A stretch of DNA of 64,000 nucleotides from Polynucleobacter sp. UB-Tiil-W10 (GCF_018881605.1 NZ_JACVPZ010000001.1:1798001-1862000), one strand, 5' to 3'. Shown: positions 48,407 to 61,268, counted from the first letter of the stretch. The notes: generated by a model from the letters alone, not told the origin. Program-made: numbers and translations.

Positions 48407-48865
48407 TTATTTCTCTCTAACCCAGGTTTGAGTTCTGCCAAGCAAAGGAATGCCAATGTATGCACGCAGATCAACTTTGGACCCTTGATCTTTGAGGCGC
48501 ATCTCTGCGCGGTAAGTTTCCCCATTATCTGGGTCAAGGATTTGACCGCCACTGAAGGAATCGCCATTTCTTTTAAGGCCAGAAAGTATCTCCATGCCCA
48601 ATAAAGGTTTTCCTCTTCGAGCATCCGTACATTTATCGCATGTAGTTGCTGAATTGGGATCCAAGACTTTGGTGATTACGCCACTAAAGGAGCCGCTTTT
48701 TTCGGTAATAAGAATTATTGCGGCAGGCTGATTTGTATCGTCGTCATAGGATGTCCATGAGCCAACTATCGAGTCTGAGATTTGGGGGTAGGCGTTTGAC
48801 ATAACCAGATTAAGTAGGGTTATGCTCAAAAATATGTAAAAACATGCCTTTTTTAGCGATTTCAT
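48407..48865 (-). CDS. DUF2147 family periplasmic protein
   Basis: 152 residues. Lys-rich start and hydrophobic core give a signal peptide with cleavage near SNAYPQ. The domain (GSWTSYDDDTNQPAAIILI, CDKCTDARRGKPLLGMEIL, GGQILDPDNGETYRAEM, GIPLLGRTQTWVR) is DUF2147. A CxxC pair in TTCDKC could bind metal or form a disulfide. Function unknown. First gene of a two-gene operon with the small membrane protein. Confidence 0.85.
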   Translation of the reverse strand: MKSLKKACFYIFLSITLLNLVMSNAYPQISDSIVGSWTSYDDDTNQPAAIILITEKSGSFSGVITKVLDPNSATTCDKCTDARRGKPLLGMEILSGLKRNGDSFSGGQILDPDNGETYRAEMRLKDQGSKVDLRAYIGIPLLGRTQTWVREK

Positions 48866-48942
48866 GAAATTGGGCTTTTTTATAGAGAGGTATTAGCGAT
48901 TATTGCCGTTTATGAATTTAAGGAATCTTAGTCCTCTGTCGT

Positions 48943-48948
48943 TATAAT
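48943..48948 (+). promoter_or_regulatory. Possible -10 element for the pyrG operon
   Basis: TATAAT is a perfect -10 hexamer 25 bases before the pyrG ATG at 48974. The -35 at matching distance is weak. The transcript would have a very short leader of about 18 bases. Confidence 0.4.
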
Positions 48949-48970
48949 TACTTTTTCCAACAGAGCTTAA

Positions 48971-50635
<1,665 letters not shown>

Positions 50636-50644
50636 AGGAAGAAT

Positions 50645-52835
<2,191 letters not shown>

Positions 52836-52867
52836 GTTTGAGTTATAGCTGAGCTCTTAAATAGCGT

Positions 52868-53173
52868 ATGCGGATAGTCATTTATTCCATGCTGGTATTG
52901 CTAATTGCAATCCAGTATCCGCTTTGGCTTGGGAAGGGTGGATGGCTTAAGGTATATGAGATGGAGAGACAAGTTGAGCTTCAAGAGGCTAAAAATAGCC
53001 TCTCGGCTCTCCGTAATGCCAAACTATCTGGTGATGTAAAAGATCTCAAAGATGGAACTCGTGCCATCGAAGAACGAGCCCGTGTTGAGCACGGTTTAAT
53101 TAAAGAGGGCGAGTTTTTTGTGCAAATATTGCCAGCAGATAAACCATCTGGCACACAGGCTACGAAGCAATGA
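52868..53173 (+). CDS. ftsB: Cell division protein FtsB
   Basis: 101 residues. Single amino-terminal membrane helix (IVIYSMLVLLIAIQYPLWLG), GGW motif, then a periplasmic coiled coil (MERQVELQEAKNSLSALRNAKL) and the FtsB end RARVEHGLIKEGEFFVQI. It bridges FtsL and FtsQ in the divisome. The position behind eno is the standard one. Convergent with hslO, whose stop lies five bases away. Confidence 0.92.
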   Translation: MRIVIYSMLVLLIAIQYPLWLGKGGWLKVYEMERQVELQEAKNSLSALRNAKLSGDVKDLKDGTRAIEERARVEHGLIKEGEFFVQILPADKPSGTQATKQ

Positions 53174-53177
53174 TTTT

Positions 53178-54143
53178 TTAATGTCCGCTAGATGGCGGTC
53201 TAGTAGCATCACTCAATAAATCGGTTTTAAATACCTGCAGACAATCGACCGCATCAAAGCGGTAGGGCTTTGCACAGAAATCACAAACGGTCTCTACGGC
53301 ACCTTGTTCGGCAAGAATACTTTGAATCTCTTCTTCACCTAGCATCCGCAAAATATCAGCAACCTTGGTGCGAGAACATCTACAAGCGAAGCGAATAGGT
53401 CTTGCGGGGAAGCTTCGTACGCCATTTTCTGCGGACTCCTCCAAAAAGAGGCGTCTTAAAATAGTTTCCGGGGGAAGGGTGAGTAATTCTTCATTGGTAA
53501 TGGTTTCTCCAAGTGCTTGAATGCGCGACCAGCCTTCGGCTGCTGTCTGTGGATCCAAATGTGCATGGCCGCCCGAATTTGGCAAGCGCTGCAGCAGTAA
53601 TCCTCCTACATGGGTATCGCTTGATGTCAACCAAATGCGGGTATCTAACTGTTCAGAATTTTGCATATACAAAGCTATCGCCTCAGCAGCGCTGGTGACA
53701 GGCTTAATAATCGACCCTTGATGGTCTTGAAGGGCTACGATACCTTGGTAAGGGGCTTGTCCAGGTTCACGATCAGCGGGATCTAGGGTGATAACTAATC
53801 TTCCGCTCCCACTGACATCCAATAGCTCAGCTAGGCTTGCATCGACCCCTATCTCCGAAGGGTCAACAGACAGCTTTACTGTCGCCCGCATAGATAAATC
53901 AGACTTACATTCCACCACGAGTAGTTGAATAGGGCCCTTGCTTTGCGCTTGAATGATTAGAGTTCCATCAAATTTCAGGCTAGCGCTTAAAAGGGTGGCC
54001 GCCCCAACAAAGTCGCCTAGAATCCGACGAACGGCAGGGGGGTCATTGCGACGCTCTAAAACGGCCTGCCAGGCGCTGCCGATTGACACAATTTCCCCAC
54101 GTACCGGGGCACCATCACACATAAAGACTAGTAATTCATTCAT
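53178..54143 (-). CDS. hslO: Redox-regulated chaperone Hsp33
   Basis: 321 residues. The amino domain binds unfolded proteins; the carboxyl zinc switch has the pattern CRCSRTKV ... CDFC, CxC plus CxxC, so oxidation-dependent activation is expected. RIFLEESAENGVRSFPARPIRFACRCS precedes it in divided form across two helices. Protects proteins during oxidative heat stress. Divergent from gltX with 65 bases between starts. Confidence 0.93.
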   Translation of the reverse strand: MNELLVFMCDGAPVRGEIVSIGSAWQAVLERRNDPPAVRRILGDFVGAATLLSASLKFDGTLIIQAQSKGPIQLLVVECKSDLSMRATVKLSVDPSEIGVDASLAELLDVSGSGRLVITLDPADREPGQAPYQGIVALQDHQGSIIKPVTSAAEAIALYMQNSEQLDTRIWLTSSDTHVGGLLLQRLPNSGGHAHLDPQTAAEGWSRIQALGETITNEELLTLPPETILRRLFLEESAENGVRSFPARPIRFACRCSRTKVADILRMLGEEEIQSILAEQGAVETVCDFCAKPYRFDAVDCLQVFKTDLLSDATRPPSSGH

Positions 54144-54208
54144 AGTCCAAAGTATCCTCGTTTTTTTAGATTTAGTCCTGGTATTCCCGACCTGAGATAA
54201 TGTAAGTT

Positions 54209-55606
54209 ATGCATATTCGTACACGATTCGCCCCTAGTCCCACGGGCTTTATTCATCTGGGAAATCTTCGCAGCGCACTCTATCCATGGGCTTTTGCGCG
54301 CCACAATAAAGGTGACTTTATTCTCCGTATCGAGGACACCGATTTAGAACGCTCCACCCAGGAGGCTGTTGATGTCATTATCGAAGGAATGGCATGGCTT
54401 GGCCTGGATTTAGATGAGGGCCCAATCTATCAAATGCAGCGCATTGATCGATATCGTGAAGTAGTTAAGCAAATGCTTGATGCTGGTTTGGCTTACCCCT
54501 GCTATATGAGTGAAGAAGAGCTCAACCGCTTACGTGATCAGCAAATGGCGAACAAGGAAAAGCCACGTTATAACGGCTTATGGAGACCGGAACCAGGTAA
54601 AACATTGCCTCACATTCCAGAGGGCGTGAATCCAGTAATTCGTTTTAAGAATCCGATTGGTGGTTCAGTTATTTGGAATGATGCCGTTAAAGGTCAAATT
54701 GAAATTAGCAATGATGAGTTAGACGACCTTGTCATAGCAAGGCCAGATGGAACGCCTACCTATAACTTCTGTGTAGTGATTGATGATATGGATATGAGTA
54801 TTACTCATGTCATTCGTGGTGATGATCATGTCAACAATACCCCAAGACAAATCAACATTATGAAGGCGCTAGGTGGCACGCCCCCTGTATACGCACACTT
54901 GCCAACTGTCTTGAATGACGTTGGCGAAAAGATGAGTAAACGCAACGGAGCAATGAGCGTTCGTGACTATCAAAAAGCAGGGTACTTACCAGAGGCTATC
55001 CTCAATTACCTGGCACGCTTAGGCTGGTCACACGGCGATGCTGAAGTATTTACCAAAGAACAATTCGTTGATTGGTTTGATCTAGAAAGTTTAGGGCGCT
55101 CACCAGCTCAACATAATCCAGAAAAGTTGCTTTGGTTAAATCATCAATATATACAGAATGCGGATCCAGTAAAGTTAGCAGTAGCAACAAAACCATTTGC
55201 GCATGAGTTAGGTATTGATACCGAATCGGGGCCAGACTTTGTGCAAGTAGTGGGATTACTAAAAGATCGTGCCAATACATTGATTGAAATTGCTGAAGGG
55301 GCGAAGTTGTTTTACTTACCAGCGCCTCATTTAAGTCCTGATCAAATTAAAGAAAATATTGCGGAAGCGGTCATTCCTGCGCTAAAAGATTTAACTGAAG
55401 CAATCTCCGCTGCTGAGCCAACTAAAGAAGCTTATGCTGCTGTTTTTAAGCAAGTATTGGCAAAATACCAAATCAAAATGCCGGCCCTAGCAATGCCCGT
55501 CAGATATGCTTTATTCGCCACAACACAGACACCTGCTATCGATTCCGTATTGGTAGTTTTGGGTAAAGAAGAGGCCGTGAACAGGCTCTCCAAGGTAATT
55601 CAGTAA
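54209..55606 (+). CDS. gltX: Glutamyl-tRNA synthetase
   Basis: 465 residues. Class I signature [16 protein letters not shown] near the start and the KMSKS-like loop [11 protein letters not shown] near residue 240; anticodon-binding helical end. It charges tRNA-Glu and is discriminating in organisms with GlnRS (not tested here). It precedes a cluster of three tRNAs that includes tRNA-Glu. Confidence 0.95.
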   Translation: MHIRTRFAPSPTGFIHLGNLRSALYPWAFARHNKGDFILRIEDTDLERSTQEAVDVIIEGMAWLGLDLDEGPIYQMQRIDRYREVVKQMLDAGLAYPCYMSEEELNRLRDQQMANKEKPRYNGLWRPEPGKTLPHIPEGVNPVIRFKNPIGGSVIWNDAVKGQIEISNDELDDLVIARPDGTPTYNFCVVIDDMDMSITHVIRGDDHVNNTPRQINIMKALGGTPPVYAHLPTVLNDVGEKMSKRNGAMSVRDYQKAGYLPEAILNYLARLGWSHGDAEVFTKEQFVDWFDLESLGRSPAQHNPEKLLWLNHQYIQNADPVKLAVATKPFAHELGIDTESGPDFVQVVGLLKDRANTLIEIAEGAKLFYLPAPHLSPDQIKENIAEAVIPALKDLTEAISAAEPTKEAYAAVFKQVLAKYQIKMPALAMPVRYALFATTQTPAIDSVLVVLGKEEAVNRLSKVIQ

Positions 55607-55611
55607 GGAAT

Positions 55612-55641
55612 TTGCGCACCTGCACAAAAATAGGATAAAAT
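55612..55641 (+). promoter_or_regulatory. Promoter for the tRNA-Ala/Glu/Asp unit
   Basis: TTGCGC (55612-55617), an 18-bp spacer and TAAAAT (55636-55641). The predicted start is near 55648, about 37 bases before tRNA-Ala. Confidence 0.45.
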
Positions 55642-55684
55642 CTTGGATTGTTTTGGATGTCTTGTAGTTTTATCGTGAGATTTC

Positions 55685-55760
<76 letters not shown>

Positions 55761-55792
55761 AGCATTTAAAATAGATGTATGTTGTAGTCCAG

Positions 55793-55868
55793 GTCCCCAT
55801 CGTCTAGAGGCCTAGGACATCACCCTTTCACGGTGAGTACGGGGGTTCGAATCCCCCTGGGGACGCCA
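55793..55868 (+). tRNA. tRNA-Glu (anticodon UUC)
   Basis: 76 bases. Acceptor GTCCCCA/TGGGGAC, anticodon stem TCACC/GGTGA around CTTTCAC (anticodon TTC), T loop TTCGAAT, encoded CCA. Second tRNA of the cluster behind gltX, its cognate synthetase gene. Confidence 0.96.
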
Positions 55869-55920
55869 GATTATTCTGGTAGCTGTAAAGATGTATGATG
55901 TTGCGTTACTTGATGCATAT

Positions 55921-55997
55921 GGAGCGGTAGTTCAGTTGGTTAGAATATCGGCCTGTCACGCCGAGGGTCGCGGGTTCGAGTCCCGTCCGTTCCGCCA
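55921..55997 (+). tRNA. tRNA-Asp (anticodon GUC)
   Basis: 77 bases. Acceptor GGAGCGG/CCGTTCC, anticodon stem TCGGC/GCCGA around CTGTCAC (anticodon GTC), T loop TTCGAGT, encoded CCA. Last tRNA of the unit, directly followed by a terminator. Confidence 0.96.
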
Positions 55998-56005
55998 AGA
56001 CAATT

Positions 56006-56034
56006 AAAAAGCCCCCTTAACAGGGGGCTTTTTT
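56006..56034. terminator. Intrinsic terminator after the tRNA cluster, likely bidirectional
   Basis: AAAAAGCCCCC, loop TTAACA, GGGGGCTTTTTT. It ends the tRNA transcript and, through the A run, the convergent hydrolase gene whose stop is at 56035. Confidence 0.92.
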
Positions 56035-56889
56035 CTATTCGTAGCCAGCTCTTAACTTCAGTACTTTGCGGTTATCGCTGGTAGTTGGATTCATTGCATG
56101 TTTTTCAACAGCGCTAGTTTGAGCAATAAAGTTTAAAACTTCATTCAGCACAATTTCCCGCTCGTTATCAATCGTCACAATATGGTAACTATTACCAAGC
56201 CAAATAACGCGACGTACCTCTGACTTGCAGCGCTCAAGAATTTCATTTGCAGACCATACCGAGCATGTATCGTCTTCTACAGACTGTATTAAGAGCAATC
56301 TGCAAGTAAGGTTGTGAAGACTATTTTTAACGCTTGTCATCAAGCCTTTGGCTTCATGGAGATGTCGCGCAGAGATTGAGGCAGCACCAACCTCAGACAC
56401 CTTAGAAGTTTTAAATTTCTCGCTGATGCGACGACGCAAGTCGATATTCTTAACGCCAAAAGGCTCACGCTCGGAATATTCCCAGCTCCTTAAGCCAAGA
56501 AAGTAAAAAAAATCGAGAATAGGGCGATAGAAAGGCACTGACCAACCATCGTATTTAAGTACTGGTGACATGAGCACCAAAGAGGATATATCCGTCCTTT
56601 GGGTGGCAACCAAGGTGGCCAAGGTAGCACCCATGCTAATTCCCGCAAGATTGACTGCTGAATAGATTTCTTTCTGGGCATCAATGATTTGATGAAGCTC
56701 TTGTACCCAGCTATTAAATTTACTAGCTGAACTCCCAAATAAGTAGCCAGGAATGTCTGGAATCAAAACATCATGGCCAGCCGCCTCTAAAAATCGTGGA
56801 AGCTGTCCCAGCTCCAGCCCACTTCCATTAAGGCCGGGTATAAGGATGGTCAGATCATGTTTGGATTGGTTAATGACTTGCTCTAACAT
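56035..56889 (-). CDS. Alpha/beta hydrolase (serine aminopeptidase/carboxylesterase-like)
   Basis: 284 residues. Nucleophile elbow LAGISMGATLA (G-x-S-x-G), oxyanion segment TILIPGLNGSGLELGQLPRFLEAAGHDVLIPDIPGY, acid region LLLIQSVEDDTCS and a late His in GNSYHIVTIDNE. The SYHIVTID closing resembles carboxylesterase Est30-type and monoacylglycerol lipase-like enzymes. No signal peptide, so it is cytoplasmic. Substrate unknown. Single gene, its stop immediately after the terminator of the tRNA unit. Confidence 0.8.
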   Translation of the reverse strand: MLEQVINQSKHDLTILIPGLNGSGLELGQLPRFLEAAGHDVLIPDIPGYLFGSSASKFNSWVQELHQIIDAQKEIYSAVNLAGISMGATLATLVATQRTDISSLVLMSPVLKYDGWSVPFYRPILDFFYFLGLRSWEYSEREPFGVKNIDLRRRISEKFKTSKVSEVGAASISARHLHEAKGLMTSVKNSLHNLTCRLLLIQSVEDDTCSVWSANEILERCKSEVRRVIWLGNSYHIVTIDNEREIVLNEVLNFIAQTSAVEKHAMNPTTSDNRKVLKLRAGYE

Positions 56890-56948
56890 CGAAATATGGG
56901 CTTATTCAAATAAGATGAGTTAGGATACACCGAAATAGGTAAAAAATA

Positions 56949-57419
56949 ATGAGACATAACTTAAATGCAAAACGTTGGTGCTCAAATAAGAGACATGGCT
57001 ATTTGGTAGCAATATTTGGTGTATTGCTAGCATTTTCTCTGCGTTATATTCTTCATCCCTTTTTAGAAGGATCTCTCCCCCTATTTTTCTTTCAAATTAA
57101 TACCATTGTGGTTGCATTTTTTTTTGGTCTAATGCCGGCACTCCTCACGCTTGTATTGAGCGCACCATTATTAATATTTTTCTTTATAGCACCCTTTGGA
57201 GAGTTTTCAATTCTTGATCAAAGAGATGTAACCACCTTATTTGTTTATCTCTCTTACACACTTCTAACTGGGGTGTTGGTAGAGCTTTTGCGACGCGAAC
57301 AATACAACGCAAAAATGGCCTATTTGGTAAGCGAAACCAGATTAAAGTTGATGGTTGAGGGTGATCAGAAAATGCGTAGGGTTATGCATAAGTCAATTTC
57401 CAAGACTAATCTCGAGTAA
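56949..57419 (+). CDS. Stand-alone DUF4118 membrane protein
   Basis: 156 residues with four hydrophobic segments (about residues 17-34, 42-60, 60-78 and 88-108), resembling the four-helix DUF4118 module found in KdpD-type sensor kinases (INTIVVAFFFGLMPALLTLVLSA). The segment after the helices (LLRREQYNAKMAYLVSETRL) looks like the start of a signalling helix but no kinase domain follows; the frame stops soon after. It may be an independent membrane protein or the remnant of a sensor kinase. Divergent from the hydrolase. Confidence 0.65.
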   Translation: MRHNLNAKRWCSNKRHGYLVAIFGVLLAFSLRYILHPFLEGSLPLFFFQINTIVVAFFFGLMPALLTLVLSAPLLIFFFIAPFGEFSILDQRDVTTLFVYLSYTLLTGVLVELLRREQYNAKMAYLVSETRLKLMVEGDQKMRRVMHKSISKTNLE

Positions 57420-57447
57420 CTTACTTGCGACTGTTTTCAGATAAGAG

Positions 57448-57475
57448 GCCCTGATCTCGGTGATAAGATCAGGGC
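57448..57475. terminator. Hairpin between convergent genes
   Basis: GCCCTGATC and GATCAGGGC form a perfect 9-bp stem around a 10-base loop. No T run follows, so it may be a weak terminator for the DUF4118 gene and the convergent gene ending at 57482. Confidence 0.4.
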
Positions 57476-57481
57476 TGAGGT

Positions 57482-58087
57482 TTACTTCTTAGGGGTTGTG
57501 ATAGATGCTGCCATGGCATCAAAGTAAATTACCTTCACTTGCTCGCCTACATTAACATCCGCTAAGAGCGCAGGATTCTTCACTGTTACGGTGGTGATCT
57601 TACCGCTAGGACCTTTAACAGAAACCAATTTCTTCTCGCGGTCAACTTCCACGATATCAGCAACAATAGTTGTTTTATTGGTAATTTTTTCAGATGGCTT
57701 CTCGTCTGCTTTAGATTTGGTAACTGTATTGGTCTCAACCTTAGTACGAATGCCATCACTCTTGGTTTTGATCAATTCAATTGCTACAGCCAATTCATAG
57801 CTTACATTGACTCGATCGCCTTTTTTGATCAGTGCAAAGTTAGTAATTTCCGGACCTGCAACAAATTTGGACTCACCTTCTTTATTCTTAAAAGTAATGG
57901 TGCGAGTTTTTTTGTCAATCTTGACCACTTCACCTTCATATAGCTGATAGCGATTGTCAGTTACAGCGGCATCGATTACGACTGGCTTTGCTGCACCAGC
58001 ATTGGGAGCGGGTTGGGCATTGACCAGCGAAGTACCAGCAAAAAGGGCTGCAAGCGCTAAGGCAATTGGTGCATATTTCATATTCAT
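57482..58087 (-). CDS. Periplasmic protein with duplicated small beta domain, function unknown
   Basis: 201 residues. Signal peptide with cleavage after VNA (residue 24). Two similar units: residues 50-105 (YEGEVVKIDKKTRTITFKN to GDRVNVSYELAVAIEL) and 139-195 (TIVADIVEVDREKKLVSVKG to GEQVKVIYFDAMAASI), joined by a Lys/Thr-rich linker. Each unit reads as five short strands, like OB or KOW-like barrels. I do not recognise a family. Expression and role are unknown; it faces hyi on the other side of a 164-bp A+T-rich gap. Confidence 0.7.
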   Translation of the reverse strand: MNMKYAPIALALAALFAGTSLVNAQPAPNAGAAKPVVIDAAVTDNRYQLYEGEVVKIDKKTRTITFKNKEGESKFVAGPEITNFALIKKGDRVNVSYELAVAIELIKTKSDGIRTKVETNTVTKSKADEKPSEKITNKTTIVADIVEVDREKKLVSVKGPSGKITTVTVKNPALLADVNVGEQVKVIYFDAMAASITTPKK

Positions 58088-58251
58088 TATTTTCCTTATG
58101 TATAAAAAGCTACTAAATTCAATCTTAGCCTATTTTTATGGCTAAAAATGGCCTAATGACCCTGATATTCCATGCCGAGGTCGAAATAGATATCTTTTGT
58201 TAATATCTTCCATCCCATTGATTTGCCTGATTTTGTTTATAAGGATTTGAA

Positions 58252-59031
58252 ATGCCACAGTTTGCTGCCAATCTCACCATGCTATTTAATGAATCCCCAT
58301 TTATGGAGCGATTTGAAAAGGCAGCCAATTCTGGATTTCAGGCCGTTGAATTCCTTTTTCCTTATGCGTTTCCAGCGCAAGAGATTAAGCAAAAACTCGA
58401 ACAATATCAGCTTCAGTTAGTTCTTCATAATTTGCCAGCGGGTGACTGGGATGCCGGCGAACGCGGAATTGCTTGTTTGCCAGATCGCGTTGCAGAATTT
58501 CAGACTGGCGTTGGAAAGGCTATTGAGTATGCAAAAGCGCTTGGTGTGAAACAGTTAAATTGCTTGGCTGGAAAAATTCCTGCTAATGTTGATGCAGTCT
58601 TAGTGCAAGAAACATTTATTTCAAATTTGCGTTATGCAGCTGCTGAGCTCAAAAAAGCCAATATAAAACTACTGATTGAGCCAATTAACACCTTCGATAT
58701 TCCCGGTTTCTATTTATCCAAGACGCAGCAGGCCATTGATATTCTCAATGAAGTTGGCTCTGATAATTTGTACATTCAATATGACATATATCATGCGCAG
58801 CGCATGGAAGGCGAGCTCTGCAAAACCCTAGAGACCAATCTTTCAAAAATTGCCCATATTCAATTAGCAGATAACCCTGGGCGCAACGAACCAGGTACTG
58901 GTGAAATTAATTATGCGCATCTATTTCAATTTATCGATAGCATTGGCTACAAGGGATGGATTGGTTGTGAATACAAGCCCGCATCCAATACCGAAGCTGG
59001 CTTAGGTTGGATTAAAGCACTTAACAAATAA
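58252..59031 (+). CDS. hyi: Hydroxypyruvate isomerase
   Basis: 259 residues, xylose isomerase-like TIM barrel. Hyi features: MPQFAANLTMLFNESPFMERFEKAANSGF, the metal-site segments LLIEPINTFDIPGFYL and QYDIYHAQRMEGEL, and HIQLADNPGRNEPGTGEINY. It interconverts hydroxypyruvate and tartronate semialdehyde. AAGGA lies before the ATG. Followed by glxR, the next step of the glycerate pathway; glyoxylate carboligase is not next to them. Confidence 0.92.
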   Translation: MPQFAANLTMLFNESPFMERFEKAANSGFQAVEFLFPYAFPAQEIKQKLEQYQLQLVLHNLPAGDWDAGERGIACLPDRVAEFQTGVGKAIEYAKALGVKQLNCLAGKIPANVDAVLVQETFISNLRYAAAELKKANIKLLIEPINTFDIPGFYLSKTQQAIDILNEVGSDNLYIQYDIYHAQRMEGELCKTLETNLSKIAHIQLADNPGRNEPGTGEINYAHLFQFIDSIGYKGWIGCEYKPASNTEAGLGWIKALNK

Positions 59032-59050
59032 ATATTAATACGGAGACAAC

Positions 59051-59950
59051 ATGAGTAATCAATTAAAACTAGGATTTATTGGCCTTGGAATTATGGGTGG
59101 ACCAATGGCTGGCCATCTTGTCAATGCAGGTCATAAAGTATTTATTCATACTCGTAGCAAGGTTCCTGAGGGTTTGGCAACCACGGCAGCGGTGCAATGT
59201 AATTCTCCGCAAGAAGTGGCAAGTAAAGCTGACATTATTTTCACGATGGTGCCAGATACTCCAGACGTGGAAAAAGTATTGTTTGGTGATAAGGGTATAG
59301 CTGCAGGCCTCTCCAAGGGAAAAGTGGTTGTGGATATGAGCTCCATATCACCAATTGCTACCAAAGAATTTGCTAAAAAAATTAATGCTCTCGGATGTGA
59401 TTATCTTGATGCACCAGTATCTGGTGGCGAGCTTGGTGCAAAAAATGCAACGCTCTCAATCATGGTTGGCGGGGACGATAAAGTCTTTGAAATGGTGAAG
59501 CCTGTATTTGATTTAATGGGTAAAAATATTAATCTCGTAGGTGGAAATGGTGATGGCCAGACTGCAAAGGTTGCCAATCAAATTATTGTTGCTTTGAATA
59601 TTGAGGCTGTAGCAGAAGCCCTTTTGTTTGCTTCTAAAGCTGGTGCAGATCCTGCAAAAGTACGTCAGGCTTTAATGGGTGGTTTTGCAAGCTCGAAGAT
59701 ATTAGAGGTTCATGGTGAAAGAATGGTGAAGCGCACTTTTGATCCTGGATTCAGAATTGAGCTCCATCAGAAAGACTTGAATCTTGCTCTCAATAGCGCA
59801 CGGGCTCTCGGCGTCTCATTACCAAATACTGCAACGGCACAGGAATTATTCAATTCCTGTTCAGCGCACGGGGGCAAAGCTTGGGACCATTCTGCAATGG
59901 TGAAGGCCTTAGAGAAGCTTGCCAATTTTGAAATTGGGCAAAAGGCCTAA
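59051..59950 (+). CDS. glxR: 2-hydroxy-3-oxopropionate (tartronate semialdehyde) reductase
   Basis: 299 residues, beta-hydroxyacid dehydrogenase family. NAD(P) site GFIGLGIMGGPMAGHLVNAGH, substrate motif DAPVSGGELGAKNATLSIMVGG, catalytic Lys in GDGQTAKVANQIIVALNIEAVAEAL. Reduces tartronate semialdehyde to D-glycerate. 19 bases behind hyi, so the two are one operon. Related enzymes reduce succinic semialdehyde or 3-hydroxyisobutyrate; the hyi partner supports the assignment. Confidence 0.92.
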   Translation: MSNQLKLGFIGLGIMGGPMAGHLVNAGHKVFIHTRSKVPEGLATTAAVQCNSPQEVASKADIIFTMVPDTPDVEKVLFGDKGIAAGLSKGKVVVDMSSISPIATKEFAKKINALGCDYLDAPVSGGELGAKNATLSIMVGGDDKVFEMVKPVFDLMGKNINLVGGNGDGQTAKVANQIIVALNIEAVAEALLFASKAGADPAKVRQALMGGFASSKILEVHGERMVKRTFDPGFRIELHQKDLNLALNSARALGVSLPNTATAQELFNSCSAHGGKAWDHSAMVKALEKLANFEIGQKA

Positions 59951-59959
59951 GTTAGCTCC

Positions 59960-60547
59960 ATGTCCTCTACTTTAATAGTGTATTTGCACGGCTTTCGTTC
60001 TTCACCAAGATCAAGTAAGGCAGTCATGACGGGTGAAGCCATCAAGGCGCTATCAACTTTGGAGCATCCAATTGAATGGTATTGCCCCCAGTTATTAGCA
60101 TCACCAAAAGCTAGTATGGATATGGTTGTTAAGCATATTGATGAATCGACTCATGATCGATTAATTGTGGTTGGTTCATCTTTGGGTGGTTACTACACAA
60201 ATTATTTGGCCGAAAAGTATGGTTGCAAAGCTATCGCACTGAATCCTGCAGTAAGGGCTCCTAAGGAGTTAGCGTCTCATGTTGGGATGCTAACTTCATA
60301 TGATACGGATGAGCCTTATGATTTTCGTCCAGAATATATTGAAGAACTCAAGGCTCTTCAGGTTGAAGTAATCAGTAACCCCACGCGCTACTTTTTGATG
60401 GCGGCAAAAGGTGATGAGCTTTTAGATTGGCAAGAAATGGTTGATTTCTACCCAGGCGCCCATCAATTGGTGCTAGAAGGCAGCGATCATGGAATTGCAG
60501 ACTATTCAGAGCACTTGCCAAAAGTCTTAAAGTTTATCGATCAATAG
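59960..60547 (+). CDS. YqiA/YcfP-type alpha/beta hydrolase
   Basis: 195 residues. The family opening IVYLHGFRSSPRSSKAV, nucleophile GSSLGGYYTNYLAEKYG, ALNPAVRAP, acid region AAKGDELLDWQEM and His in GSDHGIADY. YqiA-type esterases act on small esters; the physiological substrate is unknown. Nine bases behind glxR, so probably part of the hyi operon. Confidence 0.88.
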   Translation: MSSTLIVYLHGFRSSPRSSKAVMTGEAIKALSTLEHPIEWYCPQLLASPKASMDMVVKHIDESTHDRLIVVGSSLGGYYTNYLAEKYGCKAIALNPAVRAPKELASHVGMLTSYDTDEPYDFRPEYIEELKALQVEVISNPTRYFLMAAKGDELLDWQEMVDFYPGAHQLVLEGSDHGIADYSEHLPKVLKFIDQ

Positions 60548-60627
60548 TGGATTGATTGCCGCTTACTTCTTCTGTAAGATGAATTAAACGATTGTCGCTA
60601 ATTTGCGCTGTCTAGAAAGGAGAGTTT

Positions 60628-61197
60628 GTGCTGAGCATCTTGAAATTAGACGCAGGTGGAATTCCCCAAGGCTGGGTTAATGCAGAAGAAGCCACTAAGC
60701 AATACGCCGACAATAGTGTGTTGTGGACTCTAGGCGAACCAATTTTTCAAATGCGTGGTGGTATCTCTCGTGCCACTGGCAAGCAGTCTTTCATCGAGCT
60801 GCACTCTATCATTGCAGTGAAAGGTAGCGCAAAGATCAATTTGTTTGATGTGGTACCGGTCATCACTAAACATAAACTTTTTAAGCGTGATCGTGGTCTT
60901 TGTGCTTATTGCGGTGATGCCATTCATGAAAACCAGTCAGAGGCAGAACACATCATTCCCAATAGTCGTGGTGGTAAGTACAGTTGGATGAATTTGGTAA
61001 TCTCCTGCAGGCCATGCAACCAACGCAAAGGTAACCGCACGCCGGAGCAAGCGGGAATGGGTTTGTTATACACCCCTTACTTACCTAGCTTGTATGAAGA
61101 CATGATACTCAAGGGGCGCAATATCTTAGCTGACCAGATGGATTTTCTAGCTGCAAATCTACCGAAGAACAGTCGCCTCTTAGAGAGTTTGCCCTGA
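60628..61197 (+). CDS. HNH endonuclease family protein
   Basis: 189 residues, GTG start at 60628 with AAAGGAGAG. The HNH module has two zinc CxxC knuckles (LCAYCGDA and SCRPCNQRKG) around the catalytic segment EAEHIIPNSRGGKYSWMNLVISC. The amino part (about 85 residues) is not a known nuclease accessory domain to my eye. Such solitary HNH genes are frequent in Burkholderiaceae and have no assigned role; restriction, homing or DNA repair functions are possible. No repeat or intron borders are visible around it. Confidence 0.85.
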   Translation: MLSILKLDAGGIPQGWVNAEEATKQYADNSVLWTLGEPIFQMRGGISRATGKQSFIELHSIIAVKGSAKINLFDVVPVITKHKLFKRDRGLCAYCGDAIHENQSEAEHIIPNSRGGKYSWMNLVISCRPCNQRKGNRTPEQAGMGLLYTPYLPSLYEDMILKGRNILADQMDFLAANLPKNSRLLESLP

Positions 61198-61268
61198 ATC
61201 TGAAAATAGGGCGAGAACATTTTTTTCATCCGCCCAAGATCAATTCCCTGAGAATTATTGTCGCTGCC

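Noticed and set aside
60628-61197. HNH gene as part of a mobile intron or restriction system
   Set aside because: No intron borders, partner methyltransferase, repeats or atypical composition are visible around it.
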